This document shows positions 43,016-52,399 of a stretch of 64,000 bases of DNA, piece after piece. The notes beneath the pieces are model-generated. The model did not search any database, was not told the origin of the DNA, and saw nothing but the letters and a program-made list of their open reading frames with translations. Both the position numbers and the translations under genes were made by a program. Source of the DNA: Pseudobdellovibrionaceae bacterium (GTDB lineage: Bacteria > Bdellovibrionota > Bdellovibrionia > Bdellovibrionales > UBA1609); NCBI GenBank assembly GCA_947444305.1, contig CANEZP010000009.1, positions 62,001 to 126,000 on the forward strand. The letters run 5' to 3'. Numbering within the stretch: position 1 is the stretch's first letter; every line of letters starts with the position of its first letter.

Positions 43016-43792
43016 ATGCAACACCGAGATGAGGCCCTCGAAGAAACGAACCCGGCACCATCCAGATCTAAGAATGTAAATAACTTCAGATTACAAACAA
43101 ATCTTGATTCGGCACCTCATAAATGCGACCGTGCAAAAGTGAAAAACAAAGCTCAACTCCAATTTAAAAAGATCGACGGCTGGGGCGGAAAGCGCCGGGG
43201 CGCAGGCCGCAAGAATAAAAGCTCAACAGTAAATCACGGCGCACGGCAGATCATCACCCACAAAACGCCGCTCCACATCACCATGAAACTAAAACGGGGA
43301 CTGAACGGGCTGCGCACGCAAAAGATGCTTCAACAATTAAAGACAAGCCTGGGAAAAGCTAAGGCGAAGGGTTTGCGTACGATTCACTTCTCGTTGCAAT
43401 CGAATCACTTACATCTCTTTGCCGAGAGTGATAGCAACCAAGCACTCGCTTCAGGCATGAACAGTTTCGGTGCACGGTTTGGACGTGAGATTCGCAAGCG
43501 CTTACGTGGGAGTGGTTCGGTGTTCAACGGGCGTTATCATATCCATATCTTGAAGACTCCGCGCGAGACCCGGCACGCGCTCGCTTACGTCTTAATGAAC
43601 ACATCGAAACATCAGGGCGGCGAACCCGAGTATGATGTCTATTCAAGCAACCGGCAATTTAAAGAATGGCGCAAATTACTAGGGAGCAAAAAGCAATTTG
43701 CTTTGGCAGATGGGCAGGCCGAACCGGTACCCGATTATTTGTCGCACCCGAAATCCTGGCTGGCCGGGGTGGGTTGGAAAAGGTCAGCGTAA
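43016..43792 (+). CDS. RAYT-like Y1 transposase
   Basis: A 258-residue protein (or shorter; GTG 43139 is a possible start). GWGGKRRGAGRKN near residue 55 is the basic N-terminal motif of REP-associated transposases. Downstream, HFSLQSNHLHLFAE holds the HUH motif (NHLHL) that binds the metal, and ALAYVLMN holds the catalytic tyrosine. The enzyme nicks and joins single-stranded DNA at hairpins. No terminal repeats or second copy are visible, so it may be a domesticated single gene. Confidence 0.85.
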   Translation: MQHRDEALEETNPAPSRSKNVNNFRLQTNLDSAPHKCDRAKVKNKAQLQFKKIDGWGGKRRGAGRKNKSSTVNHGARQIITHKTPLHITMKLKRGLNGLRTQKMLQQLKTSLGKAKAKGLRTIHFSLQSNHLHLFAESDSNQALASGMNSFGARFGREIRKRLRGSGSVFNGRYHIHILKTPRETRHALAYVLMNTSKHQGGEPEYDVYSSNRQFKEWRKLLGSKKQFALADGQAEPVPDYLSHPKSWLAGVGWKRSA

Positions 43793-44011
43793 TCCGTTAG
43801 AGCCGGCACCGGCACCAGGCCCGCCTATCCCGCAGGCCGACGTCTTCCGCGCGTTCGTACCCGCGGGCCCACTGCGCGATCCGCCATTCCGCGGGGACCT
43901 CCCACATCCTAGACACCCCGACACACTTTAGACAGCGTTGAGCGCGAGCGGTGGTTTATCTCAATTTGGGATGGCCGGGGGTTTGTAATGAAGATGGCTT
44001 GAGGAGTGCGA

Positions 44012-44770
44012 ATGCTTTTAGAAGCCCTAATCAGTTTGATCTTCGGTGCGCAAGTGACGACTACATCTTTGCCCGTCCCTGAGCTTATGCAGGCCCAGGC
44101 CTCGATGCAGGAGCTCCTTTCCTACGAATGCGGTAAGAGTATCGCCACCATGGTGGTTCCCGAAGAGCAGGTGGGACCGGTCTTTGCGAATGAGGACCTC
44201 GTTTTCACAGGCATCGAAGCCAGCGACAACAGCCGGCTCTTGATCGTGACGTCGGGTGAGGGCACTTACGCCGTTCCCTTAGCGAAATCGGGAGTAAATA
44301 GAATTAGTTTTTCAATCCCCACGCGCGGTCCTAATAAGCAAACGGATTTTTATCTCGGATTTCTACACGACTCGGTCACGCGCTCACGCTTCTTCGACTT
44401 CGCGGAGGGACGGCCGCCGGCGGGCAAAACGGAAGCCGACTACACGAAGGTAGTGGCGCGCAGATCCGAAGGCCTGTTGCCAAATCTAGAATACAAAATT
44501 CACGAGACCGCCGAAGGTCTTCTCGCGGCTTTGACCGAAGATCGCTTACCGCGCTCGCATATCTTGAACCAAAAGGCTTACAACTGCGAACACATCACCA
44601 AAAAAAATCCGGCACTGGGCCGGAGTTTGAAACGTAATCTAGATGTCGTTGAGCAGATCGTGCTTGGGCCTAAGGCAAAACCGAAGCCCACGATGGTCGC
44701 GGCCATCTCGCCGGGCTCAAAGGGTCCCGCGAGCGTCAGCGCCGCGGGCAAAACGAAACGTCCGAACTAA
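44012..44770 (+). CDS. Hypothetical exported protein
   Basis: A 252-residue protein. GAGGAG lies 6 bases before ATG 44012. The first 15 residues are hydrophobic (MLLEALISLIFGAQV), a weak export signal. The body is beta-rich at first (EDLVFTGIEASDNSRLLIVTSGEGTYAVPL), then helical; the tail is Lys/Pro-rich. Two cysteines (YECGK, NCEHI). Family unknown. It overlaps the methyltransferase stop by 4 bases. Confidence 0.6.
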   Translation: MLLEALISLIFGAQVTTTSLPVPELMQAQASMQELLSYECGKSIATMVVPEEQVGPVFANEDLVFTGIEASDNSRLLIVTSGEGTYAVPLAKSGVNRISFSIPTRGPNKQTDFYLGFLHDSVTRSRFFDFAEGRPPAGKTEADYTKVVARRSEGLLPNLEYKIHETAEGLLAALTEDRLPRSHILNQKAYNCEHITKKNPALGRSLKRNLDVVEQIVLGPKAKPKPTMVAAISPGSKGPASVSAAGKTKRPN

Positions 44771-45822
44771 AGTTCTTTCTTCCGCGCGTAAACCACGAGT
44801 TCTTGGCCTTTGCGCCGCTCGGGCGAAAGGTGCCAGCGCGTCCAATAAAGAAAATTGAAATTCGCCTTCAAACGCTGGCGTAATTCCCATTCGCTGCCGC
44901 CGACGGGCGGGCCTGAGCGTTTTTCGTGAACGAAGAAGATGCCGAGCAAGTGACCACCCGGTTGTAAAACCCGGCGCCAAACTTTGATCAGCTGATTGCG
45001 CTTCTCGGGTGAGACGGCGCAAAAGCAGGTGTGTTCCAAAATCATATCGAACTCGCCGGTCCATTTCTCGGGCAAATTGAACGCGTCACCGCGGACGAAG
45101 TTCAAGTTTTCGAGATTGCCGTACTTATCTTGCGAACGCTTAACCGCTTCTTCGCTGAAGTCGACGGCGGTGACCAAATGACCGAGCTTAGCCAAGTAAG
45201 CCGCATCGTGACCCGCGCCCGAGCCCAAGACGAGAACGCGTGACTTCGGAATCTTTAATTGCGGTAAAACAACCGCGAGTGCGGGATGCGCTTCGCCCAA
45301 ATCCCAAGGCGTGTCCGAAGCTTTGAAATGATCGGTCCAGAAGCCGGGTTGCTCACTCACTTCGCTAGAAGTCAGCCAGGGCGGAAGCTCGATGCGCTGG
45401 CCGGCGATGGTGATCGAATCATCATCGAAACTTTCGAGCAGCTCGAAGAATTCGGTTTGACCGTGACGAGTGAACACGAAGGGGATCGCGGTTTTGCGGC
45501 CGCCTAAGGTTTCGGTTACGCCGTGGATGCGGTCCCACTCATCGAGGCTCAAAGCCGAAAAAGCAAACGTCGCCTTGGCGCCGTAAGATAAATCAAGTTC
45601 CCCGTGTTGTTTGCCGGCCATCGTAACGTGGCGGCCCAGGAGGGGAGCGTCGAAGTATTCAACGTAGGCATCGTTGTCGTTGAGCGTGGTCGTTAAGCGG
45701 CCATCGGCGTCGATTTTGTAATTCTCGATCATCGTTCGTCCAAGCGTCTCGTCGCTTACGCGCTTGCCGTCGAACGCAAAGTATCCTTCTTCATCCAGGG
45801 TGACGTAACGATCTGTGCTCAA
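44767..45822 (-). CDS. TPMT-like SAM methyltransferase with N-terminal extension
   Basis: A 351-residue protein. The C-terminal 200 residues match the thiopurine S-methyltransferase family: GFWTDHFKASDTPWDLG, SAM motif I VLVLGSGAGHDAAYLAKLG, AVDFSEEAV, and EHTCFCAVSPEKRNQLIKVWRRVLQPGG. The N-terminal 140 residues form an additional, unknown beta-rich domain (TFAFSALSLDEWDRIHGV). It starts inside the stop of the upstream gene (ATGA overlap), so the two form an operon. Substrates may be thiols, selenium or tellurium compounds. Confidence 0.85.
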   Translation of the reverse strand: MSTDRYVTLDEEGYFAFDGKRVSDETLGRTMIENYKIDADGRLTTTLNDNDAYVEYFDAPLLGRHVTMAGKQHGELDLSYGAKATFAFSALSLDEWDRIHGVTETLGGRKTAIPFVFTRHGQTEFFELLESFDDDSITIAGQRIELPPWLTSSEVSEQPGFWTDHFKASDTPWDLGEAHPALAVVLPQLKIPKSRVLVLGSGAGHDAAYLAKLGHLVTAVDFSEEAVKRSQDKYGNLENLNFVRGDAFNLPEKWTGEFDMILEHTCFCAVSPEKRNQLIKVWRRVLQPGGHLLGIFFVHEKRSGPPVGGSEWELRQRLKANFNFLYWTRWHLSPERRKGQELVVYARKKEL

Positions 45823-46304
45823 TGCTGGCCTTCACTTTTTTCGGGGGTTGTTGTTTCGGGTTGTTTCGGTGCTTCGGGTTTTGAACCTTCAAGCGCGCCG
45901 GCTTCGGCGGTGATTTGAATCGGCTCTGAGAACTCAACTTTGTTGTCGAGAATTTGCAGTTGATCGAAGCTCCAAGTCGCCATCTCGGGCGTTTCTTCGA
46001 CTTTATTCAAGAGGGCCGAGCCGTGAATTTCGACCAAGGCCGAATTACCGGCTTGGCTCGTGTCTTCGAACGTGTAGACAAAATTAGCTTTGACGCGATC
46101 TTTTTTGATGGTCTCGGTCCACATTTTTTCGAAACGTAGATTTTTGCTTTCGGGCAGGTTCTTTTGCACGTACTCGGTGATGATATTACGCAAATCGTTT
46201 TGGATCCCGATGTGGACGCTTTCGCTAACGGGCTTTTTCGCGTGAACGGCCACCCAAGAGCCAACCAACGCCACCGCGAAAATCAAAACACTAACAACCT
46301 TCAT
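45819..46304 (-). CDS. Exported hypothetical protein coupled to the methyltransferase
   Basis: A 161-residue protein with a signal peptide (cut near VHA|KK). The mature part is mixed alpha/beta (DLRNIITEYVQKNLPES, RVKANFVYTFEDTS) with a C-terminal Pro/Glu/Thr-rich tail. Family unknown. Its stop overlaps the methyltransferase start by 4 bases. The promoter lies in the divergent region with a 20-bp palindrome. Confidence 0.65.
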   Translation of the reverse strand: MKVVSVLIFAVALVGSWVAVHAKKPVSESVHIGIQNDLRNIITEYVQKNLPESKNLRFEKMWTETIKKDRVKANFVYTFEDTSQAGNSALVEIHGSALLNKVEETPEMATWSFDQLQILDNKVEFSEPIQITAEAGALEGSKPEAPKQPETTTPEKSEGQH

Positions 46305-46321
46305 TCACGACCCCATATACC

Positions 46322-46341
46322 GGATCACAAGCTTGTGATCC
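46322..46341. promoter_or_regulatory. 20-bp perfect palindrome (candidate operator)
   Basis: GGATCACAAGCTTGTGATCC reads the same on both strands and lies in the 85-base gap between divergent genes. A second palindrome, CATATC-T-GATATG at 46346-46358, follows. Both positions suit control of the leucine operon, the exported-protein gene, or both. Confidence 0.6.
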
Positions 46342-46389
46342 TGCTCATATCTGATATGCACTAACCAACAAAGCGTAGCGGAGAATCAG

Positions 46390-46908
46390 ATGCGGCACAA
46401 CAAAATCATAGGCTGGGAACGCTTCCTCGGGGTTGTCGAACAGGTTCAAAAATTCAGCCCTTGGCTCTCGCGTCAGATCGCCACCCGGGCGAGCGAATGG
46501 CCCTTCTGGTATTCGGGCTTAGCCATTAAAGAATGGGGCGAACGCCAAGTTTGGGTGCAACTTCCGAAATCATTTCGCAATACCGTCGAGAATGAGATCA
46601 GCGTAGGGCACTTGGTACTCGGTGCCGAACTCTCCCTGCGTTTAGTTTTACTTCGGCTGCGTCAAGAATTTCCGTTCCGCTATCGGCTACTCGGGTCGGC
46701 GAGTGAGATACACCACGCGGCTGAGCAACAGGTCGATTTCAAGTTTTCCATTCCATTTGAGGAATGGGAGCGCATCCGGCTGACTTTGGCGCGCGAAACT
46801 ACGGCCACCGCCGAATTCGCCGTGCAGGCCCAGCTTGCCGACGGAAGATCGTGCGGGCTGTTCACGATCCGCGCGGCCTTTGAGCTTGAGAAATTCTTGC
46901 CTGCATAA
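46390..46908 (+). CDS. Hotdog-fold protein (DUF4442-like)
   Basis: A 172-residue protein. WPFWYSGLAIKEWGERQVWVQLPKSFRNTVENEISVGHLVLGAELSLRL has the order of a hotdog-fold thioesterase of the DUF4442 type (acidic helix after strand 2). CGGAGAATCAG precedes ATG. It is the first gene of the leucine operon, 12 bases before the MCC beta gene; a role in hydrolysing or binding an acyl-CoA intermediate is plausible. Confidence 0.7.
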   Translation: MRHNKIIGWERFLGVVEQVQKFSPWLSRQIATRASEWPFWYSGLAIKEWGERQVWVQLPKSFRNTVENEISVGHLVLGAELSLRLVLLRLRQEFPFRYRLLGSASEIHHAAEQQVDFKFSIPFEEWERIRLTLARETTATAEFAVQAQLADGRSCGLFTIRAAFELEKFLPA

Positions 46909-46920
46909 TAACTTTTCGGG

Positions 46921-48531
46921 ATGGCCATCTTAGAGACACGCATCACTCCCGGCAGCGAATCGTACGGCTCGAACAAATCCGCGATGCAAGAGCTCGTCGC
47001 CGGTTTAAAAAACCGCATACATAAATCTGCGCAAGGTGGCGGGCCCGAAGCCATGGCGAAACACAAGGCCCGCGGCAAAATGACCGCGCGCGAACGTATC
47101 GCCGGCTTGGTTGATCCAGGCACCGAGTTTTTAGAATTCTCGGCTTTGGCGGCCAACGGAGTTTACGGCGATGATGCGCCGGGCGCGGGCATGGTCTCGG
47201 GTCTCGGGGTCATCAGCGGCCGCGAAGCGGTGATCTTGGCCAACGACGCCACCGTCAAAGGCGGTACCTACTATCCGCTGACGGTAAAAAAACATTTACG
47301 CGCGCAAGAAATTGCTTTCGAAAACGGCCTGCCGTGCGTTTACCTCGTCGATAGTGGCGGCGCGTTTTTGCCATTGCAAAGCGAAGTCTTTCCCGACCGT
47401 GATCATTTCGGGCGCATCTTCTACAATCAAGCCCGTTTAAGCGCCGCGGGCATCCCGCAAATTTCGGTGGTCATGGGCAGTTGCACCGCGGGGGGCGCTT
47501 ACGTCCCGGCCATGAGCGACGAAAACGTCATCGTTAAGGGCCATGGCACCATCTTTTTGGGCGGCCCGCCGCTGGTGAAGGCCGCAACGGGTGAAGAGGT
47601 CAACGCGCAAGAGCTCGGCGGCGCCGAAGTCCATTGCGAAATCAGCGGCGTAACCGATCATTACGCCGAAGACGACACAGAGGCGTTGATCATCGCGCGC
47701 GATATTCTAGCGAACGTTCCGGTCAAACGTTACGCCCCGTATGTTTTCGAAAAACCGGAAGAACCCTTGTACGCGACGGAAGAGCTCTACGGGATAATCC
47801 CCAAAGATTCGAAAACGCCTTACGATGTCCGCGAAGTCATCGCACGCTTAGTTGACGGCTCCCGCTTTCATGAATTCAAAGCCAATTACGGCAACACGAT
47901 CGTCACCGGTTTTGCGCACATCTTCGGGTATCCCGTCGGCATCGTCGCGAACAACGGCGTTTTGTTTTCGGAAAGCGCGCTGAAGACCGCCCACTTCGTC
48001 GAGCTTTGTGACCAAAGAAATATCCCGCTGGTGTTCCTGCAAAACATAACGGGCTTTATGGTCGGCAAAAAATACGAAAACGAAGGCATCGCCAAGCACG
48101 GCGCGAAGATGGTGATGGCGGTTTCGAACACGAGGGTACCTAAATACACGGTCATCATCGGCGGTTCGTTCGGTGCCGGCAATTACGGCATGTGCGGCCG
48201 TGCTTTCCAGCCGCGGTTTCTGTGGATGTGGCCGAACGCTAAGATCAGCGTGATGGGCGGCGAGCAAGCGGCGAATGTCTTGCTCACCGTAAAACAAGAA
48301 CAGAACAAAGCTCTCAAAAAACCATTGATGAACGAGCAAGAGGCCGCCGATTTCAAAAAGCCCACGCTCGACAAGTACGAAGAAGAAGGGTCGGCCTACT
48401 TTTCGACCGCGAGGCTTTGGGACGACGGCATCATCGACCCTGCGCATACGCGTAAAGTTTTAAGTCTTGCGCTGCACGCTTCCTTCAACCGTCCTTGGCC
48501 CGAAAAGACCAAGGGCGTCTTCAGGATGTAA
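46921..48531 (+). CDS. mccB: 3-methylcrotonyl-CoA carboxylase, beta (carboxyltransferase) subunit
   Basis: A 536-residue carboxyltransferase. The acyl-CoA domain shows [16 protein letters not shown] and the oxyanion-loop [16 protein letters not shown], with [16 protein letters not shown]. The carboxybiotin domain has [20 protein letters not shown] and [25 protein letters not shown], a pattern typical of MCC rather than propionyl-CoA carboxylase. It moves CO2 from biotin to 3-methylcrotonyl-CoA in leucine breakdown. The next gene starts one base after its stop. Confidence 0.94.
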   Translation: MAILETRITPGSESYGSNKSAMQELVAGLKNRIHKSAQGGGPEAMAKHKARGKMTARERIAGLVDPGTEFLEFSALAANGVYGDDAPGAGMVSGLGVISGREAVILANDATVKGGTYYPLTVKKHLRAQEIAFENGLPCVYLVDSGGAFLPLQSEVFPDRDHFGRIFYNQARLSAAGIPQISVVMGSCTAGGAYVPAMSDENVIVKGHGTIFLGGPPLVKAATGEEVNAQELGGAEVHCEISGVTDHYAEDDTEALIIARDILANVPVKRYAPYVFEKPEEPLYATEELYGIIPKDSKTPYDVREVIARLVDGSRFHEFKANYGNTIVTGFAHIFGYPVGIVANNGVLFSESALKTAHFVELCDQRNIPLVFLQNITGFMVGKKYENEGIAKHGAKMVMAVSNTRVPKYTVIIGGSFGAGNYGMCGRAFQPRFLWMWPNAKISVMGGEQAANVLLTVKQEQNKALKKPLMNEQEAADFKKPTLDKYEEEGSAYFSTARLWDDGIIDPAHTRKVLSLALHASFNRPWPEKTKGVFRM

Positions 48532-48532
48532 G

Positions 48533-49336
48533 ATGGAATTTTTGAAAGTGACCGACAACTTAGGTGTAGTGACGGTTTCGCTAAACCGCCCGGAAAAACG
48601 TAACGCCTTCCATCCCGGCATGATCAGTGAGATCACGAAAGTTTTTAAAAATTTTGCCAAAGATAAACGGCTGCGCGCGGTGCTTCTTACCGGCGAAGGT
48701 TCATCGTTTTGCGCAGGCGGCGATCTCGAGTGGATGAAAGAGATGGCTTCTTATTCGAAAGCCGAAAACCTCAAGGACGCCAAACGCCTTTACGATATGT
48801 ACCGGTTGATCCGCACATGCCCGGTGCCCGTCGTCGGTAAAATCTTCGGCCACGCCTTCGGCGGCGGCGCTGGTCTTACCGCCGTTTGCGATATCGTCGC
48901 GGCCGAGGAAAAAACGCAGTTTTGTTTCTCGGAAGTTAAGTACGGTCTTGTCCCGGCGGTCATCTCGCCGTTCGTGAACGATCGCGCCTCGCGCGCGAAT
49001 ATTTCGGAATGGTTCATGACCGCAAAGGTTTTCACTTCGGCGGAAGCACTCGCCGGCGGGCTCATCAACAAGACCGGCACGGCGGCCGAGGTCGACGCTT
49101 ACCTCGAAGAAACTTTTAAGCTGATCGCGAACGCGGCGCCCGAAGCGGTACGCGAAACCAAAAAGCTGCAGCTCAGCTATTCGACCGTCGCATGGAAAAA
49201 GATGGAACCGGTTGTGACCAAACTGATCGCCGCGCGCCGCGCGAGTGCAGAAGGCCAGAAAGGCCTCAGTGCTTTTTTAACGAAGAGCGTCCCGCAATGG
49301 AGTGAAAAAGCCTATGTCCACCCGCCGAAGATCTAA
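48533..49336 (+). CDS. Methylglutaconyl-CoA hydratase (crotonase family)
   Basis: A 267-residue enoyl-CoA hydratase of the LiuC/AUH type, by context and by motifs SLNRPEKRNAFHPGMI, SSFCAGGDLEWMKEMASY (oxyanion hole, with the W-M-K-x-M signature of LiuC) and GHAFGGGAGLTAVCD. It hydrates 3-methylglutaconyl-CoA to HMG-CoA. ATG at 48533 is chosen; the frame extends back into mccB without need. Its end overlaps the biotin carboxylase gene. Confidence 0.9.
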   Translation: MEFLKVTDNLGVVTVSLNRPEKRNAFHPGMISEITKVFKNFAKDKRLRAVLLTGEGSSFCAGGDLEWMKEMASYSKAENLKDAKRLYDMYRLIRTCPVPVVGKIFGHAFGGGAGLTAVCDIVAAEEKTQFCFSEVKYGLVPAVISPFVNDRASRANISEWFMTAKVFTSAEALAGGLINKTGTAAEVDAYLEETFKLIANAAPEAVRETKKLQLSYSTVAWKKMEPVVTKLIAARRASAEGQKGLSAFLTKSVPQWSEKAYVHPPKI

Positions 49337-50813
49337 CCGACGTTTCACTAAACTCGGCATCGCCAACCGCGGCGAGGTCGCGGTCCGCATCATTCGGGCG
49401 GCTCAAGAGCTCGGCATGGAAACCGTCTTGCTGCATTCAAGCGTCGACGAAAAAACGGCGGCGTTCCGGTTGGCCGACCATACCGTTTGCATCGGCGAAG
49501 CACCCTCGGCAAATTCTTATCTGAACATCGAGGCCAACATCCACGGCGCGATGAGCGCCGGCTGCGAAGCGATTCACCCGGGCTTCGGGTTTCTTTCCGA
49601 GAACGCCGACTTCGCGCAAAAGGTCGAAGAGGCCGGCATGATCTTCGTCGGACCGACGCCGGAAAATATTCGTCTATTCGGCGATAAGATTTCGGCGAAG
49701 GCACACGTCGAAAAATCAGGCGGGCCGGTAATCCCGGGTTACCGTGGCGAAGATCAATCGATCGAGCGCTTGATTAAAGAATGCGAGCAAATCGGCTTTC
49801 CGGTTATCTGTAAAGCGGCGGCCGGCGGCGGGGGCCGCGGACTAAAAGTGATCCGCAACAAAGCCGACGCGACCGAACTCATTTTATCCGCGCAACGTGA
49901 AGCGCAGTCCTCGTTCGGCTCGGGCGTCGTCTTCCTCGAGAAGTATCTCGAAAATGCAAAGCACATCGAAGTGCAGATCTTCGGGGATACTTCGGGCCGG
50001 GTCACTTCGTTGCTGGAACGTGAATGCTCGGTACAGCGGCGCCACCAAAAAATCATCGAAGAAGCGCTTTCGCCCTCGCTCGATGAAGAGTTACGCGCCA
50101 AAATTTCGTTCACCGCGCGCGACCTCGCCGAGCGGGCGGCGTACGTCGGTGCCGGCACGGTCGAATTCTTACTGCAAGACGGACAATTTTATTTCATGGA
50201 GGTGAATACGCGCCTCCAGGTCGAACACCCCGTGACCGAACTCGTGCTCGGCGTTGATCTCGTGAAAGCGCAACTGATGACGGCGATGGGGCAGCCCTTA
50301 GCTTGGCCGAAACAATTTCAACCACGCGGTCACGCCATCGAATGCCGGCTTTACGCCGAAGATTCCTACAAGGGTGGGATGCCCTCAACCGGCAAACTGC
50401 TCGCGGCCGAATGGCCCCAAGGGCCGGGGCGCCGCTTCGAAGTCGGCTTCGATCCGGGCGACGATATCACGGCTAATTACGATCCCATGATCGCGAAGGT
50501 GATCGTGTGGGACGAAACCCGTATCCGCGCGATCCAAAAAATGAAGCGCGTGTTAAGCGAAACGATCATCTTCGGCGTCAGAACGAACATTCCGTTGTTG
50601 CAAGAAATTTTAGGTCACGAAGAGTTTCTGTCGGGCACGATGACGACAAGGTTTTTTGAAACTCACTTCAACAAAGGCCTAGCCGGCCAAGAGTACTCAA
50701 AATCCGAACTGGCGATGATCCAAACGCTAAACGCCCAAGCGGGCAACGCAGCTGCGACCGGCGAGTCCGCCGCCGCACCGAGCCCGTGGTCACACGCATG
50801 GAGCCGCACATGA
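49314..50813 (+). CDS. mccA: Biotin carboxylase subunit of methylcrotonyl-CoA carboxylase
   Basis: A 499-residue ATP-grasp enzyme. It has [41 protein letters not shown] (Gly-rich ATP loop), [17 protein letters not shown] and [16 protein letters not shown], with the catalytic Arg. It carboxylates biotin. The chain stops before a biotin carrier domain, so this is a split alpha subunit; the carrier is the next gene. ATG at 49314 has GGAG upstream. It overlaps the hydratase by 23 bases. Confidence 0.92.
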   Translation: MSTRRRSNRRFTKLGIANRGEVAVRIIRAAQELGMETVLLHSSVDEKTAAFRLADHTVCIGEAPSANSYLNIEANIHGAMSAGCEAIHPGFGFLSENADFAQKVEEAGMIFVGPTPENIRLFGDKISAKAHVEKSGGPVIPGYRGEDQSIERLIKECEQIGFPVICKAAAGGGGRGLKVIRNKADATELILSAQREAQSSFGSGVVFLEKYLENAKHIEVQIFGDTSGRVTSLLERECSVQRRHQKIIEEALSPSLDEELRAKISFTARDLAERAAYVGAGTVEFLLQDGQFYFMEVNTRLQVEHPVTELVLGVDLVKAQLMTAMGQPLAWPKQFQPRGHAIECRLYAEDSYKGGMPSTGKLLAAEWPQGPGRRFEVGFDPGDDITANYDPMIAKVIVWDETRIRAIQKMKRVLSETIIFGVRTNIPLLQEILGHEEFLSGTMTTRFFETHFNKGLAGQEYSKSELAMIQTLNAQAGNAAATGESAAAPSPWSHAWSRT

Positions 50814-51181
50814 CCTACGTCGAAGTTGAATGGTCGGGCAAAACCGTGCGCGTCCCCGCGCTGAAGCATCAGGGCAAACTTTGGTTTCATTGGCAGGGCG
50901 AAACTCACGTCGTCGAAGTCTTAGCCTCGAGGCGGGCGGGCGGAGGCTCGGGCAAATCAAATCCCGGCGTCATCGCCGCGCCCATGCCCGGCAAGGTCAC
51001 GCAACTTCGCGTGGCGGCCGGGGATGAAGTAAAAAAAGGCCAGGCCCTCGTCATCATGGAAGCGATGAAAATGGAATACACACTCGAAGCCGACCGCGAC
51101 GGTAAAATCACGGAGCTGAATGCGAAGCTGGGCGCGCAGGTCGCGCTCGGAGACGTTCTCGTGCGGGTAGGTGAAGCATGA
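50810..51181 (+). CDS. Separate biotin carrier protein of MCC
   Basis: A 123-residue protein. The last 75 residues are a biotinyl domain with EAMKME (Lys is the biotin site) and the Gly hairpins APMPGKVTQLRV and LGAQVALGDVLVRVGEA. The first 45 residues (VEVEWSGKTVRVPALKHQGKLWFHW) are an added beta domain that may bind the other subunits. Its ATG overlaps the carboxylase stop (ATGA), and its stop overlaps the HMG-CoA lyase start the same way. Confidence 0.9.
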   Translation: MTYVEVEWSGKTVRVPALKHQGKLWFHWQGETHVVEVLASRRAGGGSGKSNPGVIAAPMPGKVTQLRVAAGDEVKKGQALVIMEAMKMEYTLEADRDGKITELNAKLGAQVALGDVLVRVGEA

Positions 51182-52119
51182 GCTCAAAGACGATTCAGGT
51201 TGTCGAAGTCGGCCCGCGCGACGGTTTGCAAAACGAAAAAGCGATGCTGAACGTCCCGCAACGCTTAAATTTCATTCGTCATTTAGCGGCCAGCGGATTG
51301 AAGCGCATCGAAGTGGGCGCGTTCGTTTCACCCAAGTGGGTGCCGCAAATGAATGAAAGCAAACCTTTGATCCTTGAGTTGTTCAAGAATCGAAAGCTTT
51401 ATCCCGCGGATGCCGCGTTCTCGGCGTTAGTACCGAACGTTCAAGGAATGGAGGACGCTTTAAGCACGCCCATTCCCGAGATCGCGGTATTCGGCGCCAG
51501 CACCGAAAGCTTTTCGAAGAAAAATATCAACTGCACGATCGAGGAAAGCCTCGAGCGTTTTCGCGCAATCTGCAAAATGGCGCGCGCGAAAAAAATCAAA
51601 GTGCGTGGTTATTTGTCGGTCGCCTACGGCTGCCCGTACGAAGGCGCCGTCAGCGAAAAGAAAGTGATCGAACTCGTGAAGACCTATCTCAAGATGGGGA
51701 TCTACGAAGTTTCGATCGGTGACACGATCGGCGTCGCGAATCCCAAGCAGGTCCGAAATTTTTTAAAAAAATTAAGCCGCGAAGTTCCGCTTAAAAAAAT
51801 CGCGATGCATATGCACGACACGCGCGGAACCGCGCTGGCCAACGTTCTCGTGGGGCTCGAGATGGGCGTTACCGTTTTTGATTCAAGCTTCGGGGGATTA
51901 GGCGGGTGCCCTTACGCACGCGGCGCGAGCGGAAACTTAGCGACCGACGATCTAGTTTATATGTTGCACGGGATGGGTTTGAAAACCGGAGTGGATCTAG
52001 CGAAACTTCTGGAATACGTACCTGAGATGACTAAAGACATCGGGCGAAAGCTACCTTCGCGAACTAGCGAAGCCGGCCTGCCCGAGGTTCAGCCGTTTAT
52101 TGAAAGAGCGACGAAATAA
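51178..52119 (+). CDS. Hydroxymethylglutaryl-CoA lyase
   Basis: A 313-residue TIM-barrel enzyme that splits HMG-CoA to acetoacetate and acetyl-CoA. It has VEVGPRDGLQNE (catalytic Arg-Asp), GDTIGVANPKQV, MHMHDTRGTALANVLVGLEMGV (metal-binding His) and GGLGGCPYARGASGN, the lyase signature with the catalytic Cys. It ends the operon. An isovaleryl-CoA dehydrogenase gene is not seen beside it. Confidence 0.95.
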   Translation: MSSKTIQVVEVGPRDGLQNEKAMLNVPQRLNFIRHLAASGLKRIEVGAFVSPKWVPQMNESKPLILELFKNRKLYPADAAFSALVPNVQGMEDALSTPIPEIAVFGASTESFSKKNINCTIEESLERFRAICKMARAKKIKVRGYLSVAYGCPYEGAVSEKKVIELVKTYLKMGIYEVSIGDTIGVANPKQVRNFLKKLSREVPLKKIAMHMHDTRGTALANVLVGLEMGVTVFDSSFGGLGGCPYARGASGNLATDDLVYMLHGMGLKTGVDLAKLLEYVPEMTKDIGRKLPSRTSEAGLPEVQPFIERATK

Positions 52120-52192
52120 CGTCTGCTTTTGCGGAAAAGTTAGCTAAGAAAATCATCAGCAACGTCACCGTAATTGGAAATAATTTATTCAT
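52097..52192 (-). CDS. Probable 31-residue secreted peptide
   Basis: A short frame on the minus strand: ATG at 52192 preceded by GAGGAG eight bases upstream. The peptide begins MNKLFPITVTLLMIFLANFSAK, a textbook signal peptide, and a cleavage site ASA-like (SAKA|DV) would leave only a few residues. It runs into the end of the HMG-CoA lyase gene. It is either a very small secreted product or the intact start of a gene whose body is lost. Confidence 0.45.
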   Translation of the reverse strand: MNKLFPITVTLLMIFLANFSAKADVISSLFQ

Positions 52193-52399
52193 ACGTTCGG
52201 CTCCTCGTTGCCTATCCGTATAGCGAAAGCCGTACCAGGCCAGCACTAAAGCTATTGCTCCGCGCGGTTTTAAACGTGTATTTTTTCCCCGGCGGTGCTG
52301 TTTAAGAGTTGTTCGGCCAGGTAAAGATGGGCTGGGCTTTAACCGCCGCGAGGTCCCTCGTTGTCGGATAATCGGGCCCGATTCTTGTTAAGGCGTTAG
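52193..52399. other. Intergenic region around a small divergent gene
   Basis: About 200 bases with no gene. It should hold promoters for the minus-strand peptide and for the next plus-strand gene. No consensus boxes could be assigned by eye. Confidence 0.3.
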
